Positions 1 through 8,298 of a stretch of DNA of 64,000 nucleotides are shown piece by piece; positions within the stretch are counted from its first letter, which is position 1; the number at the start of each line of letters is the position of its first letter. The notes beneath the pieces were generated by a model that saw only the letters and a list, made by a program, of their open reading frames with translations, did no database searches and was not told the origin of the DNA. This DNA comes from JAEZHK01 sp040768845 (GTDB lineage: Bacteria > Bacillota > Clostridia > Christensenellales > Aristaeellaceae): the NCBI GenBank assembly GCA_040768845.1, contig JAXGME010000010.1, forward strand, positions 1 to 64,000, given 5' to 3'. The position numbers and the translations under genes are program-made.

Positions 1-134
1 TTCAAGGGTTATTTCTTGTGCCGTTTTTCTCTCCCCCCCCTTGCTTTCCATGAGATACGAGATGTTCTCCTCACTATCGTCCTGGCTAACTTAGTGACAT
101 TGGCCCGAAAGGGGCGGCTTTTTGCGCGGTTTCG

Positions 135-1364
135 CTAGTCCTCGAGGGCGAGGCGCGCGGCGGGGAAGGGTGCGAGCGCCCGGGGCAAAATGCCCAGCAC
201 GTAGGCGATCAAAACGCCGTAGTTGGTGACGCTCGCCCCCTGCGCCTTCGCCTCCGCCGTGCGAAAGCCCATCTCCCGCCGGTTCAGCATGCATCCGCCG
301 CAGTGAACCACCAGCGCGTACCGGGAAACGTCCTTGGGAAAGCAGGCGCCGCTGGCCCACTCAAACTCAATGCCGCCGCCCGCCATCTGCCGGATCCAGC
401 GGGGGATCTTTACGGTGCCGATGTCGTCCGACTGGCGGTGGTGGGTGCAGCCCTCGACGATGAGCACCCGGTCGCCGGGCGCGAGGCGCTCTATGCGGCG
501 CGCGCCCCGCACCATCTCCGCCAGATCCGCCTTCTGCCGGGCGAACAGGATGGAAAAGGAGGTCATGGGGACGGCGGGCAGCGTGTCTGCGGCCACTTTA
601 AGAAACGCCTGGGAATCGGTGATGACCAGCGCGGGCGGCGCGGCAAGCTTTGCAAGCGCCAGCTTGAGTTCATGCTCCTTGACCACCAGCGCAATGGCGT
701 CCCGCTCCAGAATGTCGCGGATGGTCTGCTGCTGGGGCAGGATCAGCCGGCCCTTGGGCGCGGCCTTGTCGATGGGCGTGACCAGTACGACCGCGTCGCC
801 GGAGCGGATCAGATCACCCACCAGCGCCGGCTCCGCGTCCTCGAAGCGGGCGGAGGCGATGATCTGCGCCTTCAGGGCTTCCACGCCCGCGCCGGTTTCG
901 GCGCTGACCGCCACCGCGGGCACACCCAGCCGCGCGGAAAGCGCCGCCAGCGCGGCCCCGTCCGGCGCGGCGGCGTCGGACTTGTTCAGCACCAATACCG
1001 CGGGGATGGCCCGTTTTTTCAGCTGGGAGAGAAAAGCCTCCTCCAGGGCGGATACCCCCAGGGCCGCGTCCGCCACCACCAGCGCCAGGTTGCAGCGCCG
1101 GAGTTCTTCATACGTCTTTTCGACGCGCTTCGCGCCCAGTTCACCCTCGTCGTCGAGGCCCGCCGTGTCGATCAGCACCACGGGGCCGATGGGCAGAAGC
1201 TCCATGGCCTTCTTGACGGGATCGGTGGTGGTGCCCGGCACGTCGCTGGTCACGGCGACGGGTTGACCGGTGAGGGCGTTGATCAGCGACGACTTGCCCG
1301 CGTTCCTGCGCCCGAAAAGGCCGATGGCATACCGGTTGGCCAGCGGCGTCTGGTTCATGTCCAT
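135..1364 (-). CDS. hydF: [FeFe]-hydrogenase H-cluster maturation GTPase HydF
   Basis: HydF is the scaffold on which the 2Fe subcluster of the [FeFe]-hydrogenase active site is assembled before delivery to the apo-enzyme. The 409-residue protein has an N-terminal Era-like GTPase domain with a P-loop (GRRNAGKS, residues 18-25) and a C-terminal cluster-binding domain with the HydF signature C-x-H ... H-C-x-x-C (EGCTHH, then VVHCGGC). The open frame extends to 1499, but I start at the ATG at 1364 because AAGGAGG lies seven bases upstream and the protein then begins just before the P-loop. It is the last gene of the maturation operon and overlaps the end of aspA by 10 bases. Length and motifs are normal for the family. 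Confidence 0.96.
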   Translation of the reverse strand: MDMNQTPLANRYAIGLFGRRNAGKSSLINALTGQPVAVTSDVPGTTTDPVKKAMELLPIGPVVLIDTAGLDDEGELGAKRVEKTYEELRRCNLALVVADAALGVSALEEAFLSQLKKRAIPAVLVLNKSDAAAPDGAALAALSARLGVPAVAVSAETGAGVEALKAQIIASARFEDAEPALVGDLIRSGDAVVLVTPIDKAAPKGRLILPQQQTIRDILERDAIALVVKEHELKLALAKLAAPPALVITDSQAFLKVAADTLPAVPMTSFSILFARQKADLAEMVRGARRIERLAPGDRVLIVEGCTHHRQSDDIGTVKIPRWIRQMAGGGIEFEWASGACFPKDVSRYALVVHCGGCMLNRREMGFRTAEAKAQGASVTNYGVLIAYVLGILPRALAPFPAARLALED

Positions 1365-2767
1365 TTGCGTTCCTCCTTCGGGGCTGCGCCGCCGGGCGCG
1401 GTAAGCTTTTCCGGTCGCATCAGCGCGTCCAATTGCGCCGCGTCCATCAGGCCGCGCGCCAGCACAGTTTCGCGCACGCCGCGCCCGGTTTTTTTGCACG
1501 CCTCCGCCACCTCGCAGGCCAGGTCGTAGCCCAGCGCGCCGGTGAGGGCCGTGACCAGCGTCAGGCCCGATTCAAGGTGCCTGCGGCAGGCATCCCGATC
1601 CGCCTCGATGCCGCGGACGCAGCGCTCGACAAACATCGGAAGCGTCCGGATCAGCGTGTCCAGCATCCCCAGCAAGCTCTTGGCAATCAGCGGCAAAAAT
1701 GCGTTCAGCTCCAACTGGCCGGCCTGGGCCGCCAGCGTCACCGCCAAATCGTCCGCCATGATCTGGAAAGCCGCCTGGTTCACCGCCTCGCAGATCACCG
1801 GGTTCACCTTGCCCGGCATGATGGAGGAGCCTGCCTGCACCGCGGGCAGCCGGATCTCGCCGATGCCGCCCCGGGGGCCGGAAGCGAGCAGGCGCATGTC
1901 GCTGGCAATCTTGGAAAGGGAGACCGCCGACGCCTTGAGAAGCCCCGACACCTCCGCGAATACATCGCAGTTCTGGATCGGGTCCATCATGTATTCCGCA
2001 CGGGACAGGCCGATGCCCGTCAATTCGCGCAGGCGCTCGATTACCGTGAACACGTAGGCGCGGGGCGCGTTCATGCCGGTGCCCACGGCGGTGCCGCCGA
2101 TGCCCACCTGCCGGAGGCGCTCCTCCGCCTTGTACAGCCGCCAGCGGTCGCGGGCCACGGCCTGGGCCCAGGCGCCGAATTCCTGCCCCAGCGTGACGGG
2201 CACCGCGTCCTGAAGCTCGGTTCGGCCCACCTTGAGCACATCCGAGAATGCCTCCTCCTTTTCCTGCAGCGCCGTCTGCAGCGCGGCGAACGCTTCCGAG
2301 ACCGGCTTTAAAAGCCGGATCGCCGCGATGCGCACCGCGGTGGGGAATACGTCGTTGGTGGACTGGTGGAGGTTCACGTGGTCCAGCGGATGAACGAGGG
2401 CGTAGTCGCCCTTTTTTCCGCCCAGAAGCTCGATGGCGCGGTTGGCCAGCACCTCGTTCATGTTCATGTTGGCGGAGGTGCCCGCCCCGCCCTGCAGCGC
2501 GTCCACGGGAAACTGGTCCCGGAGCGCGCCTCCGATCACCTCGTCCGCGGCGCGGCAGATGGCGTCCGCGACCGCCGGCGACAGCGCGCCGATATCCCGG
2601 TTGGCCAGCGCCGCGGCCTTTTTGACCTGCGCCAGCGCGGTGATCAGCGCCGGGTGCGACGGGGCTCCGGCAATTTGGAAGTTCTCCAAAGCCCGGGCGG
2701 TGTGAATGCCGTAGTAGGCCGCCTCCGGGACGCTCTTTTCGCCCAGCATGTCCCGCTCTAGCCGCAT
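1355..2767 (-). CDS. aspA: Aspartate ammonia-lyase-like enzyme (fumarase/aspartase superfamily)
   Basis: Aspartase converts L-aspartate to fumarate and ammonia. The 470-residue protein has the fumarase/aspartase superfamily signature GSSIMPGKVNP and the conserved segments GAGTSANMN and HPLDHVNLHQS, and is of full family length. It sits inside the [FeFe]-hydrogenase maturation operon between hydE (10-base overlap at its start) and hydF (10-base overlap at its end), so it is translated together with them. Aspartase-like genes next to hyd maturases are known in other anaerobes. Providing ammonia for the dithiomethylamine bridge of the H-cluster is a plausible role but an inference. Family motifs alone do not exclude fumarase or a related lyase, although the N-terminal half looks like aspartase. 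Confidence 0.88.
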   Translation of the reverse strand: MRLERDMLGEKSVPEAAYYGIHTARALENFQIAGAPSHPALITALAQVKKAAALANRDIGALSPAVADAICRAADEVIGGALRDQFPVDALQGGAGTSANMNMNEVLANRAIELLGGKKGDYALVHPLDHVNLHQSTNDVFPTAVRIAAIRLLKPVSEAFAALQTALQEKEEAFSDVLKVGRTELQDAVPVTLGQEFGAWAQAVARDRWRLYKAEERLRQVGIGGTAVGTGMNAPRAYVFTVIERLRELTGIGLSRAEYMMDPIQNCDVFAEVSGLLKASAVSLSKIASDMRLLASGPRGGIGEIRLPAVQAGSSIMPGKVNPVICEAVNQAAFQIMADDLAVTLAAQAGQLELNAFLPLIAKSLLGMLDTLIRTLPMFVERCVRGIEADRDACRRHLESGLTLVTALTGALGYDLACEVAEACKKTGRGVRETVLARGLMDAAQLDALMRPEKLTAPGGAAPKEERKWT

Positions 2768-3846
2768 TGCACACCCTCCCTCCGGCGCGCATCCGGGTGG
2801 TCGCCCCGGGAAAAGTCCGGCTCAAAGCCCGCCGAGGCGATCCGGCGGCTGAGGCAGGCGAGGCACTCTGCGGCCACCTCACCGGTGCAGATCTTGTCGT
2901 CGTAGAGGGCGTAATCCTTCCGGTGGGCGACAGGGGACAGGTTGGGCATCACCACGTTCGCCCCGGCGGCCAGTCCCTTTTCCCGGCCCAGCGGGTCCAC
3001 GGTGCCCAGCGCCGTGGTGGCGGGCAGCAGCACCTTGGGCAGCATTAGCCGGATCAGTGAAAGCAGGATCAGCGTCCTTGCCGCCGTGGGCTTCGGTTGG
3101 CGGCGAAAGCGCGTGTCCTTTTGCGGAATGAAGGGGCCGATGCCCACCATGTGGGGCTGAAGCGCCCGGAGAAAGAGAAGGTCCTCGGCCAGGGTGTCCC
3201 AGGTCTGGTATGGGGATTCCACCATGAACCCAGCGCCCACCTGAAAGCCGATATCGCGTAGATCAGCCAGGCAGCGCATGCGGTTTTCGAGGCTCAATTC
3301 CGGCGGGTGCAGCGCCGCGTAATGGCCCTTGTCGGCGGTTTCGTGGCGCAGAAGGTAGCGGTCCGCCCCGGCGTCAAAGAGCCTCTGGTAGGAGGCGCGG
3401 GGGCGCTCGCCAAGGGACAGCGTCACCGCCGAATCCGCATGGCGCGCCTTGATGCCCGATACGATGCGCGCCATGCGCCCGTCGGTGAAGAAGGGGTCTT
3501 CGCCGCCCTGCAGCACGAAGGTGCGAAAGCCCAGCGCGTGGCCCGCGTCGCAGCAGCGCAGGATCTCCTCCTCGGTCAGCCGGTAGCGCACGGCATGGTC
3601 ATTGCTGCGGCGTATTCCGCAGTAGTAGCAGTCGTTCCGGCAGTAGCTGGTGAATTCGATCAGGCCCCGAAAAAAGACCTTTTTCCCATAATAGACCCCG
3701 CGCGCTTCGCCCGCCATCCGGCGCAGTTCCCCCAACGCCTCCGGCCCCGCCTCCTCGCAGAAGAAACGGAGCGCGCCGGCGAGGGCCGCCCGGTCAAGGC
3801 CGTTGATCCACAGGGTAAACGCGCCTGCGTCCAGCGGATACATCAT
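2758..3846 (-). CDS. hydE: [FeFe]-hydrogenase maturase, radical SAM enzyme HydE
   Basis: HydE is a radical SAM enzyme that processes the Fe(CO)2(CN)cysteine product of HydG on the way to the 2Fe subcluster. The 362-residue protein carries the radical SAM cysteines Cys69, Cys73 and Cys76 (CRNDCYYC) followed by a TIM-barrel with the GGEDP SAM-binding segment. Two ATG codons stand in tandem at 3846 and 3843, and AGGTG lies upstream of both. It follows hydG by eight bases and overlaps aspA. A BioB-like or methylornithine synthase-like protein would be the nearest alternative, but the hydG-hydF context settles the call. Confidence 0.94.
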   Translation of the reverse strand: MMYPLDAGAFTLWINGLDRAALAGALRFFCEEAGPEALGELRRMAGEARGVYYGKKVFFRGLIEFTSYCRNDCYYCGIRRSNDHAVRYRLTEEEILRCCDAGHALGFRTFVLQGGEDPFFTDGRMARIVSGIKARHADSAVTLSLGERPRASYQRLFDAGADRYLLRHETADKGHYAALHPPELSLENRMRCLADLRDIGFQVGAGFMVESPYQTWDTLAEDLLFLRALQPHMVGIGPFIPQKDTRFRRQPKPTAARTLILLSLIRLMLPKVLLPATTALGTVDPLGREKGLAAGANVVMPNLSPVAHRKDYALYDDKICTGEVAAECLACLSRRIASAGFEPDFSRGDHPDARRREGVQCG

Positions 3847-3854
3847 ACCGGCAC

Positions 3855-5306
3855 CTATAACCTCAGGTCGCGCTCGCCACCCTCAATGCGGCCGAGGGTT
3901 TCGACGATCCGGCCGTAGGCCGGGTCGCCCTCAAACTGCGCGAGGTGGCTGCTAAGGGTCTGCTCGCCCTTGGCGCGGGCCTCGGGGGAGGCGTAGTCCA
4001 TCAGGTATTCCTTCAGCGTAAAGAGGGCGTTGGGGATGCAGTAGTTGTGCACGAATTTTGACTTTGCCACCTTCATGAAGTGATCCCCAGTCCGGCCTGC
4101 GCGGTAGCAGGCGGTGCAGAAGGAGGGGATGAAGCCCATGTCGCACACCTCCTGGACGATCTGATCCAGCGGGCGGTCGTCGCCGATGGAGAACTGCTCC
4201 GCGTCCGGCAGCGCGTTGGCGCGCTGGGACTGCTGATAGGCGCCCACGCCGATGCGGGTGCCGCCGTCGATCTGGGATACGCCCAGGGGGATTACCTCGC
4301 GCCGCACGCTGTCGGGTTCGCGGGCGGTGCAGATGAGGCCGGTGTAGGGCACGGAGAGCCGCAGTACCGCCACCAGCTTTTTGAAGTCCTCATCGCTGAC
4401 GGCGTACTCCGGGTGGTCGGAATAGGGCGTTCCGGTGGCGGGGGTGATGCGCGGGAAGGAAATGGTGTGGGGCCCGACGCCGCCGAAGGTTTCCTCCAGG
4501 TGGATGGTGTGGTAGAGAAGGCCCATCACCTCGAAGCGCCAGTCGTACAGCCCGAACAGCACGCCCAGCCCCACGTCGTCCACGCCCGCCTCCTGCGCCC
4601 GGTCCATCGCGTAGAGCCTCCAGCGGTAGTGGCCCTTGATGGTGCCCTGGGGGTGCACGCGGCGGTAGGTTTCGTGGTGGTAGGTCTCCTGAAATACCTG
4701 GAAGGTGCCGATGCCCACTTCCTTGAGCTTGCGCAGTTCCTCCACCGTCAGCGGCGCGCAGTTCATGTTGGCGCGGCGGATCTCGCCGTGCTCGCTCTTG
4801 ACGGAGTACACCCTGCGGATGAAGTCGCACATGAAGTCAATGCCCGTCGCGGGGGATTCGCCGTAGACCAGCACGGTGCGCTTCTGCCCCTCGCCAATCA
4901 TGATGCGGACTTCCTGGTCAATTTCCTCCATGGTGAGTGTCTTGCGGTGAATGGCGCGGTTGCTGGCGCGGAAGCCGCAGTAGACGCAGTTGTTGGCGCA
5001 TTCGTCGGAGATGTAGAGCGGCGCGAAGAATACGATTCGGTCGCCGTAGACCTCCTCTTTCAGCCGGTGCGCCAGGCGATACATCTCCCGGATGGTCTCT
5101 TCATCCTGGTTCTGCAGGAGGATTGCCGTTTCCTCCGGCTCGAGGCGCGTGCAGCCCTCGGCCTTTTTCAGCACCCGGCGGACATCCTCGCGGGAGGGAT
5201 TCTCCCACCTGTTCAGCTGCGACCAGATCAGGTCGTCGTCGATGAAGTCCTTCTCCATCCGGTCGTAGCGCTCAAATTCCTTCTTGTACTTCTCCAGAAA
5301 ACCCAT
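3855..5306 (-). CDS. hydG: [FeFe]-hydrogenase maturase, radical SAM tyrosine lyase HydG
   Basis: HydG cleaves tyrosine to p-cresol and dehydroglycine and makes the CO and CN ligands of the H-cluster as an Fe(CO)2(CN) synthon. The 483-residue protein has the radical SAM triad Cys103, Cys107, Cys110 (CANNCVYC) and the C-terminal C-x2-C-x22-C motif that binds the auxiliary cluster carrying the dangler iron (CTAC, then Cys after 22 residues). ThiH shares the fold but lacks this C-terminal motif. The start at 5306 is followed by a typical HydG N-terminus; its ribosome binding site (GAGGGGG) is rather far upstream. The gene is second in the operon, 21 bases after the TM1266-family gene. Confidence 0.96.
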   Translation of the reverse strand: MGFLEKYKKEFERYDRMEKDFIDDDLIWSQLNRWENPSREDVRRVLKKAEGCTRLEPEETAILLQNQDEETIREMYRLAHRLKEEVYGDRIVFFAPLYISDECANNCVYCGFRASNRAIHRKTLTMEEIDQEVRIMIGEGQKRTVLVYGESPATGIDFMCDFIRRVYSVKSEHGEIRRANMNCAPLTVEELRKLKEVGIGTFQVFQETYHHETYRRVHPQGTIKGHYRWRLYAMDRAQEAGVDDVGLGVLFGLYDWRFEVMGLLYHTIHLEETFGGVGPHTISFPRITPATGTPYSDHPEYAVSDEDFKKLVAVLRLSVPYTGLICTAREPDSVRREVIPLGVSQIDGGTRIGVGAYQQSQRANALPDAEQFSIGDDRPLDQIVQEVCDMGFIPSFCTACYRAGRTGDHFMKVAKSKFVHNYCIPNALFTLKEYLMDYASPEARAKGEQTLSSHLAQFEGDPAYGRIVETLGRIEGGERDLRL

Positions 5307-5327
5307 TGCCGCGCGCCCCCTCTTTGA

Positions 5328-5579
5328 TTACTGGTTGGTCTTGGCGATCATGGACTTCACGCTGGCGCCCGGGACACGCCCCAGTTTGCCCGTCAGCGCG
5401 CTGATTGCGTCGGTAGAGCCATCCACGATCAGCGCGATCACGGACACGCCCCGTTCCCGGTAGGGCAAGCCCATTCTGCCCACCACCAGGTCCGAACAGT
5501 CGTGCAAAATCGCGTTGACCTTCTCCACGCAGGCCGCGTCTTCTATGACGATGCCCACAATGCCCAGCCGCTTCTCCAC
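5328..5579 (-). CDS. TM1266-family iron-only hydrogenase system putative regulator
   Basis: This 83-residue protein matches the small ACT-like family found beside hydEFG genes and often called iron-only hydrogenase system regulator (TM1266 family). It has a beta-alpha-beta pattern beginning KRLGIVGIVIED and no DNA-binding segment that I can see. A longer open frame reaches 5789, but it would run through the promoter, so I use the GTG at 5579, preceded by AAGGGGG at good spacing. It is the first gene of the maturation operon, directly behind the attenuator. A nickel-responsive-regulator-like ACT domain is the general resemblance; the ligand is unknown. Confidence 0.85.
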   Translation of the reverse strand: MEKRLGIVGIVIEDAACVEKVNAILHDCSDLVVGRMGLPYRERGVSVIALIVDGSTDAISALTGKLGRVPGASVKSMIAKTNQ

Positions 5580-5595
5580 GCTCAGACCCCCTTTA

Positions 5596-5631
5596 AAATC
5601 AAAAGCTCCCTTTCCAAAACGGAAAGAGAGC
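5596..5631 (-). terminator. Intrinsic terminator inside the leader of the hyd maturation operon (attenuator)
   Basis: On the minus strand positions 5631-5621 pair with 5615-5605 in an 11-bp stem (one G-T pair) around a five-base loop, followed directly by TTTTGATTTT. It lies between the operon promoter (5761-5789) and the first start codon (5579), so it can only act as a premature terminator. No T-run is present in the other direction, which argues against it serving a plus-strand gene. Confidence 0.82.
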
Positions 5632-5755
5632 GACAGGGCTTCGCCTTCGCGCCGCCTTGCGCGCCTTCCCGCTCGGAATGCCTTGCGGTCGGGTGTCAGG
5701 GGATGCCCTGCGGCTCCGGGCGCATCGCGCGAAGCCGTACGGCGTCTATCCCCAC
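5632..5755 (-). promoter_or_regulatory. Structured leader RNA of the hyd maturation operon, class not recognised
   Basis: About 120 bases of 5' leader precede the attenuator. An eight-base-pair closing helix can form between 5729-5736 and 5637-5644 and encloses 84 bases that are rich in further helices, for example 5723-5725 with 5702-5704 and a GCCGTACGGC palindrome just outside. A competing helix can pair the minus-strand CAGGGC at 5705-5710 with GCCCTG at 5634-5639, which would break the closing helix. This is the arrangement expected of a riboswitch or protein-responsive attenuator. I do not recognise the consensus of a known class. The only short ATG frame (5725-5696, nine codons) has no ribosome binding site, so a leader peptide is unlikely. 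Confidence 0.6.
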
Positions 5756-5760
5756 GGGTC

Positions 5761-5789
5761 AATATAGCACCGCCGCCGCCCTTTGTCAA
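5761..5789 (-). promoter_or_regulatory. Sigma-A promoter of the hyd maturation operon
   Basis: On the minus strand a perfect -35 TTGACA (5784-5789) is 17 bases from the -10 TATATT (5761-5766), which also carries the extended TG element. Transcription should begin near 5755 and gives a leader of roughly 175 bases before the GTG at 5579. Confidence 0.85.
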
Positions 5790-5815
5790 GCGCTTGCGGC
5801 TTCACCGGGTTTTCC

Positions 5816-5844
5816 TTGCGCCCGCATTTCGCCCATGCTATAAT
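5816..5844 (+). promoter_or_regulatory. Sigma-A promoter of the zapA operon
   Basis: TTGCGC (5816-5821) is 17 bases from TATAAT (5839-5844) with an extended TGC just before the -10. It is divergent from the hyd promoter, with 26 bases between the two -35 elements, and stands 32 bases before the zapA start. Confidence 0.82.
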
Positions 5845-5875
5845 GGATACTGGATCGTTATAGCGAGGTGGGAGC

Positions 5876-6169
5876 ATGGAAAAAATCCGGACGACGGTCC
5901 GAATCGCGGGCAGGGATTATGCCATGGCCAGCTACGACAGCGAGGCCCACGTGCAGCGCGTGGCCCACTACGTGGACCGGAAGATGACCGAGCTGGGGCT
6001 GGCCACGCGGCTTCCGCAGCAGCAACTGGCGGTGCTGACGGCGCTCAACGTGACCGACGACATGCTCAAGGCGCACGACGAGGCGAACCGCCTGCGCAAG
6101 GAAATCGGCGAGCTTCGCGCGGAGATCGATGCACTCCGGGAGAAGCTGGACGTGCGGACGGAAGGATGA
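5876..6169 (+). CDS. zapA: Cell division protein ZapA
   Basis: ZapA binds FtsZ and promotes bundling of its filaments at the division site. The 97-residue protein has the ZapA globular head (TTVRIAGRDYAMASYDSE) and a C-terminal heptad-rich coiled coil from about residue 60 (EANRLRKEIGELRAEIDALREK, shown in part by its Leu/Ile spacing). Length is normal. AGGTGGGAG lies before the ATG. Its stop overlaps the start of the U32 peptidase gene in an ATGA, and in many Firmicutes zapA stands before U32 peptidase and mutS2 exactly as here. Confidence 0.92.
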   Translation: MEKIRTTVRIAGRDYAMASYDSEAHVQRVAHYVDRKMTELGLATRLPQQQLAVLTALNVTDDMLKAHDEANRLRKEIGELRAEIDALREKLDVRTEG

Positions 6170-8295
6170 GCCCGGGCGAGCCTATGGCGCTGCCCGGCGC
6201 GGAACTTCTGGCGCCCGCGGGCGACATGGAGGCGCTCTATGCCGCCGTCGAAGCGGGGGCGGACGCGGTGTATCTGGGCGGCAAGCGCCTTTCCGCCCGG
6301 AAAAACGCCGGAAATTTTGATGCGGAAGGCCTTTGCCGAGCGGCGGACTACTGCCACGAGCGGGGCCGGCGCCTGTATGTGACGGTCAACACCCTGATCC
6401 GGGACGAGGAGTTTCCGCAGCTGGAGGACCTGGCGGGCCAGATTGCCCGATCGGGTGCCGACGCGGCCATCGTGCAGGACTTTGGCGTGGCGGCCGCACT
6501 TCGGGCGATGCTTCCGTCGCTTCCGCTCCACGCTTCGACCCAGATGGCGATTCACAATCGCCAGGGTGTGGATTTTTTGAGCGAACACGGCTTTTCCCGG
6601 GTGGTGCTGGCCCGGGAAATGGCCTTTTCCGAGATTGAGGACTGCGCGGGGCGGGGTGTCCGGCTGGAAGTCTTCGTCCACGGCGCGCTGTGCGTGGCCT
6701 GCTCCGGGCAATGCCTTCTTTCCAGCGTCATCGGCGGCCGCAGCGGCAACCGCGGCCTGTGCGCCCAGCCCTGCCGGCTGCCCTGGGCCCTTTCAGGCCC
6801 CGCCGCCGACGCCCGGGGCGCGCTTCTCTCCACCCGGGACCTGAACCTGCTCACGAACCTTCCGCTTCTTCTCGCCGCCGGCGTGACCAGCCTCAAGATC
6901 GAGGGCCGACTCAAGGGGCCGGCCTACGTGTCCGCGGTGACGGCCGCCTATCGGCGCGCGCTGGACGCGCTGGCGGCGGGCGAGACCCCCGCGGCGGAAG
7001 ATATGACCCGGGTTTTTAACCGGGGCTACACCGCCGGGTACGGGCCGGGGCTCGTCGACCGGTCACTGATGGAGGACGAAGCAGAAAAGCACGTGGAGGG
7101 CCGTGCCGGCATCATGAAAATTTCCAGGCCCGTTTTGATCGACGCGCGCCTGACGGCCATCACCGGAGCGCCTTTGGCGCTTTGTGTTTCCGACGGCGAA
7201 GCCGAGGCCTCCGTCCTCGGCGAAGCGGTGGAGGCCGCAAAAAGCCGTCCGGCGGACGAGGCGCGGCTTACGGCGCAGCTTCAAAAGACCGGCGGCACAC
7301 CCTACGCCTTCCGGTCGGTGGCGATCACCCTCTCTCCGGATGCCTTCGTGTCCGCGGCCCAGGTCAACGACCTGCGCCGGCGCGCGCTGGAGTCGCTCGG
7401 GCGCATGCGCGTTGACGCGCGGCGGGGCCCGGCGCCGGAGGTGCTGCCACTGCCGGCAGCGGCGGCGCTGCCGGGCTGGACGGGCAGGCCCCTTCTGGCG
7501 GTGGCGTGCGCGGACCGGGAAATCCTGGAAAGGGCCCGGGCGTGGGGCGCCGACGAGATCCTCTTTGAACCCGCGGACGTGACGCCGGAGGGCCTTTCGC
7601 GGGCGCCGGAATCGCCCTTTACGCTGCTTTTGCCGCCTACGCTGACCGGGGACGACCTGGACGGCCTTTACCGCTGGGCCTGTGATCGGCCCAACATCGC
7701 GGGCGCGATCCTTTCAAACCCGGGGCACCTGGCGCTTTCGTGGCCCTTTCCGGTGCGGCTGGACGCGCCGATGAACCTGATGAACAGCCGGGCGGCCGCC
7801 TTTTTCGGCCTGCCCTACGCGCCTTCGGTGGAACTGACTGCGCGGCAGGCCGCCGGAATGGGCGGCGAGAAGGAGCACATCGTCTACGGCCGCCTGCCGC
7901 TGATGCGCCTTCGCCACTGCCCGCTCCGAGCGCGGCTGGGCGGGCGGCACGAAGCCTGCCGCCTGTGCGACGAGCGGCCGGAGGCGGGCCTTGCGGCCCA
8001 CGCGCTGACCGACAGGACGGGAACGCGCTTTCCGCTCTACCGGCTCAAAACCGGATCGGGCTGCATTGTGGAACTGGCCAACAGCGTGCCGCTGATGCTG
8101 CTGCGCAACCCCGGGCGGATTCCGCCCTCGGCCCGCTGGCGCGTCCGGCTGACCGACGAGGGCGGCCTTTCGGAGGCGGTGGTGCGGCTGCACCGGATGG
8201 CGCTGGATGGCGGGGATGTGAAGGCGTCGCCGCTCTGGCCCGCCGTGGATGCGATGAAGACCACCACCGGACATTTCTTCAGAGGAGTGGAGTGA
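6166..8295 (+). CDS. U32 family peptidase (collagenase-like, with C-terminal DUF3656 region)
   Basis: Peptidase family U32 members are linked to collagen degradation in some bacteria and to tRNA or cofactor hydroxylation in others, so the substrate cannot be named. The 709-residue protein starts with the U32 barrel (ELLAPAGDMEALYAAVEAG) and has the family signature around residues 160-200 with HGALCVACSGQC and GLCAQPCR, whose cysteines may bind iron-sulfur. The C-terminal half is the region typical of long clostridial U32 proteins. The open frame continues upstream through zapA, but the ATG at 6166 inside the zapA stop, preceded by GGAAGG, is the evident start; ATG 6184 is a weaker alternative. 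Confidence 0.9.
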   Translation: MSPGEPMALPGAELLAPAGDMEALYAAVEAGADAVYLGGKRLSARKNAGNFDAEGLCRAADYCHERGRRLYVTVNTLIRDEEFPQLEDLAGQIARSGADAAIVQDFGVAAALRAMLPSLPLHASTQMAIHNRQGVDFLSEHGFSRVVLAREMAFSEIEDCAGRGVRLEVFVHGALCVACSGQCLLSSVIGGRSGNRGLCAQPCRLPWALSGPAADARGALLSTRDLNLLTNLPLLLAAGVTSLKIEGRLKGPAYVSAVTAAYRRALDALAAGETPAAEDMTRVFNRGYTAGYGPGLVDRSLMEDEAEKHVEGRAGIMKISRPVLIDARLTAITGAPLALCVSDGEAEASVLGEAVEAAKSRPADEARLTAQLQKTGGTPYAFRSVAITLSPDAFVSAAQVNDLRRRALESLGRMRVDARRGPAPEVLPLPAAAALPGWTGRPLLAVACADREILERARAWGADEILFEPADVTPEGLSRAPESPFTLLLPPTLTGDDLDGLYRWACDRPNIAGAILSNPGHLALSWPFPVRLDAPMNLMNSRAAAFFGLPYAPSVELTARQAAGMGGEKEHIVYGRLPLMRLRHCPLRARLGGRHEACRLCDERPEAGLAAHALTDRTGTRFPLYRLKTGSGCIVELANSVPLMLLRNPGRIPPSARWRVRLTDEGGLSEAVVRLHRMALDGGDVKASPLWPAVDAMKTTTGHFFRGVE

Positions 8296-8298
8296 CCC

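Noticed and set aside
1..134. Gene, tRNA or strong terminator in the first 134 bases
   Set aside because: Only a weak GC hairpin with a short T-run near 100-125 is visible downstream of hydF; no tRNA-like cloverleaf or gene with a ribosome binding site.
5696..5725. Nine-codon leader peptide frame in the hyd leader
   Set aside because: No ribosome binding site and no run of codons for a regulatory amino acid such as Tyr or Cys, so ribosome-mediated attenuation is unlikely.
5502..5843. Plus-strand frame opposite the hyd leader and TM1266-family gene
   Set aside because: It crosses both divergent promoters and has no recognisable motif.
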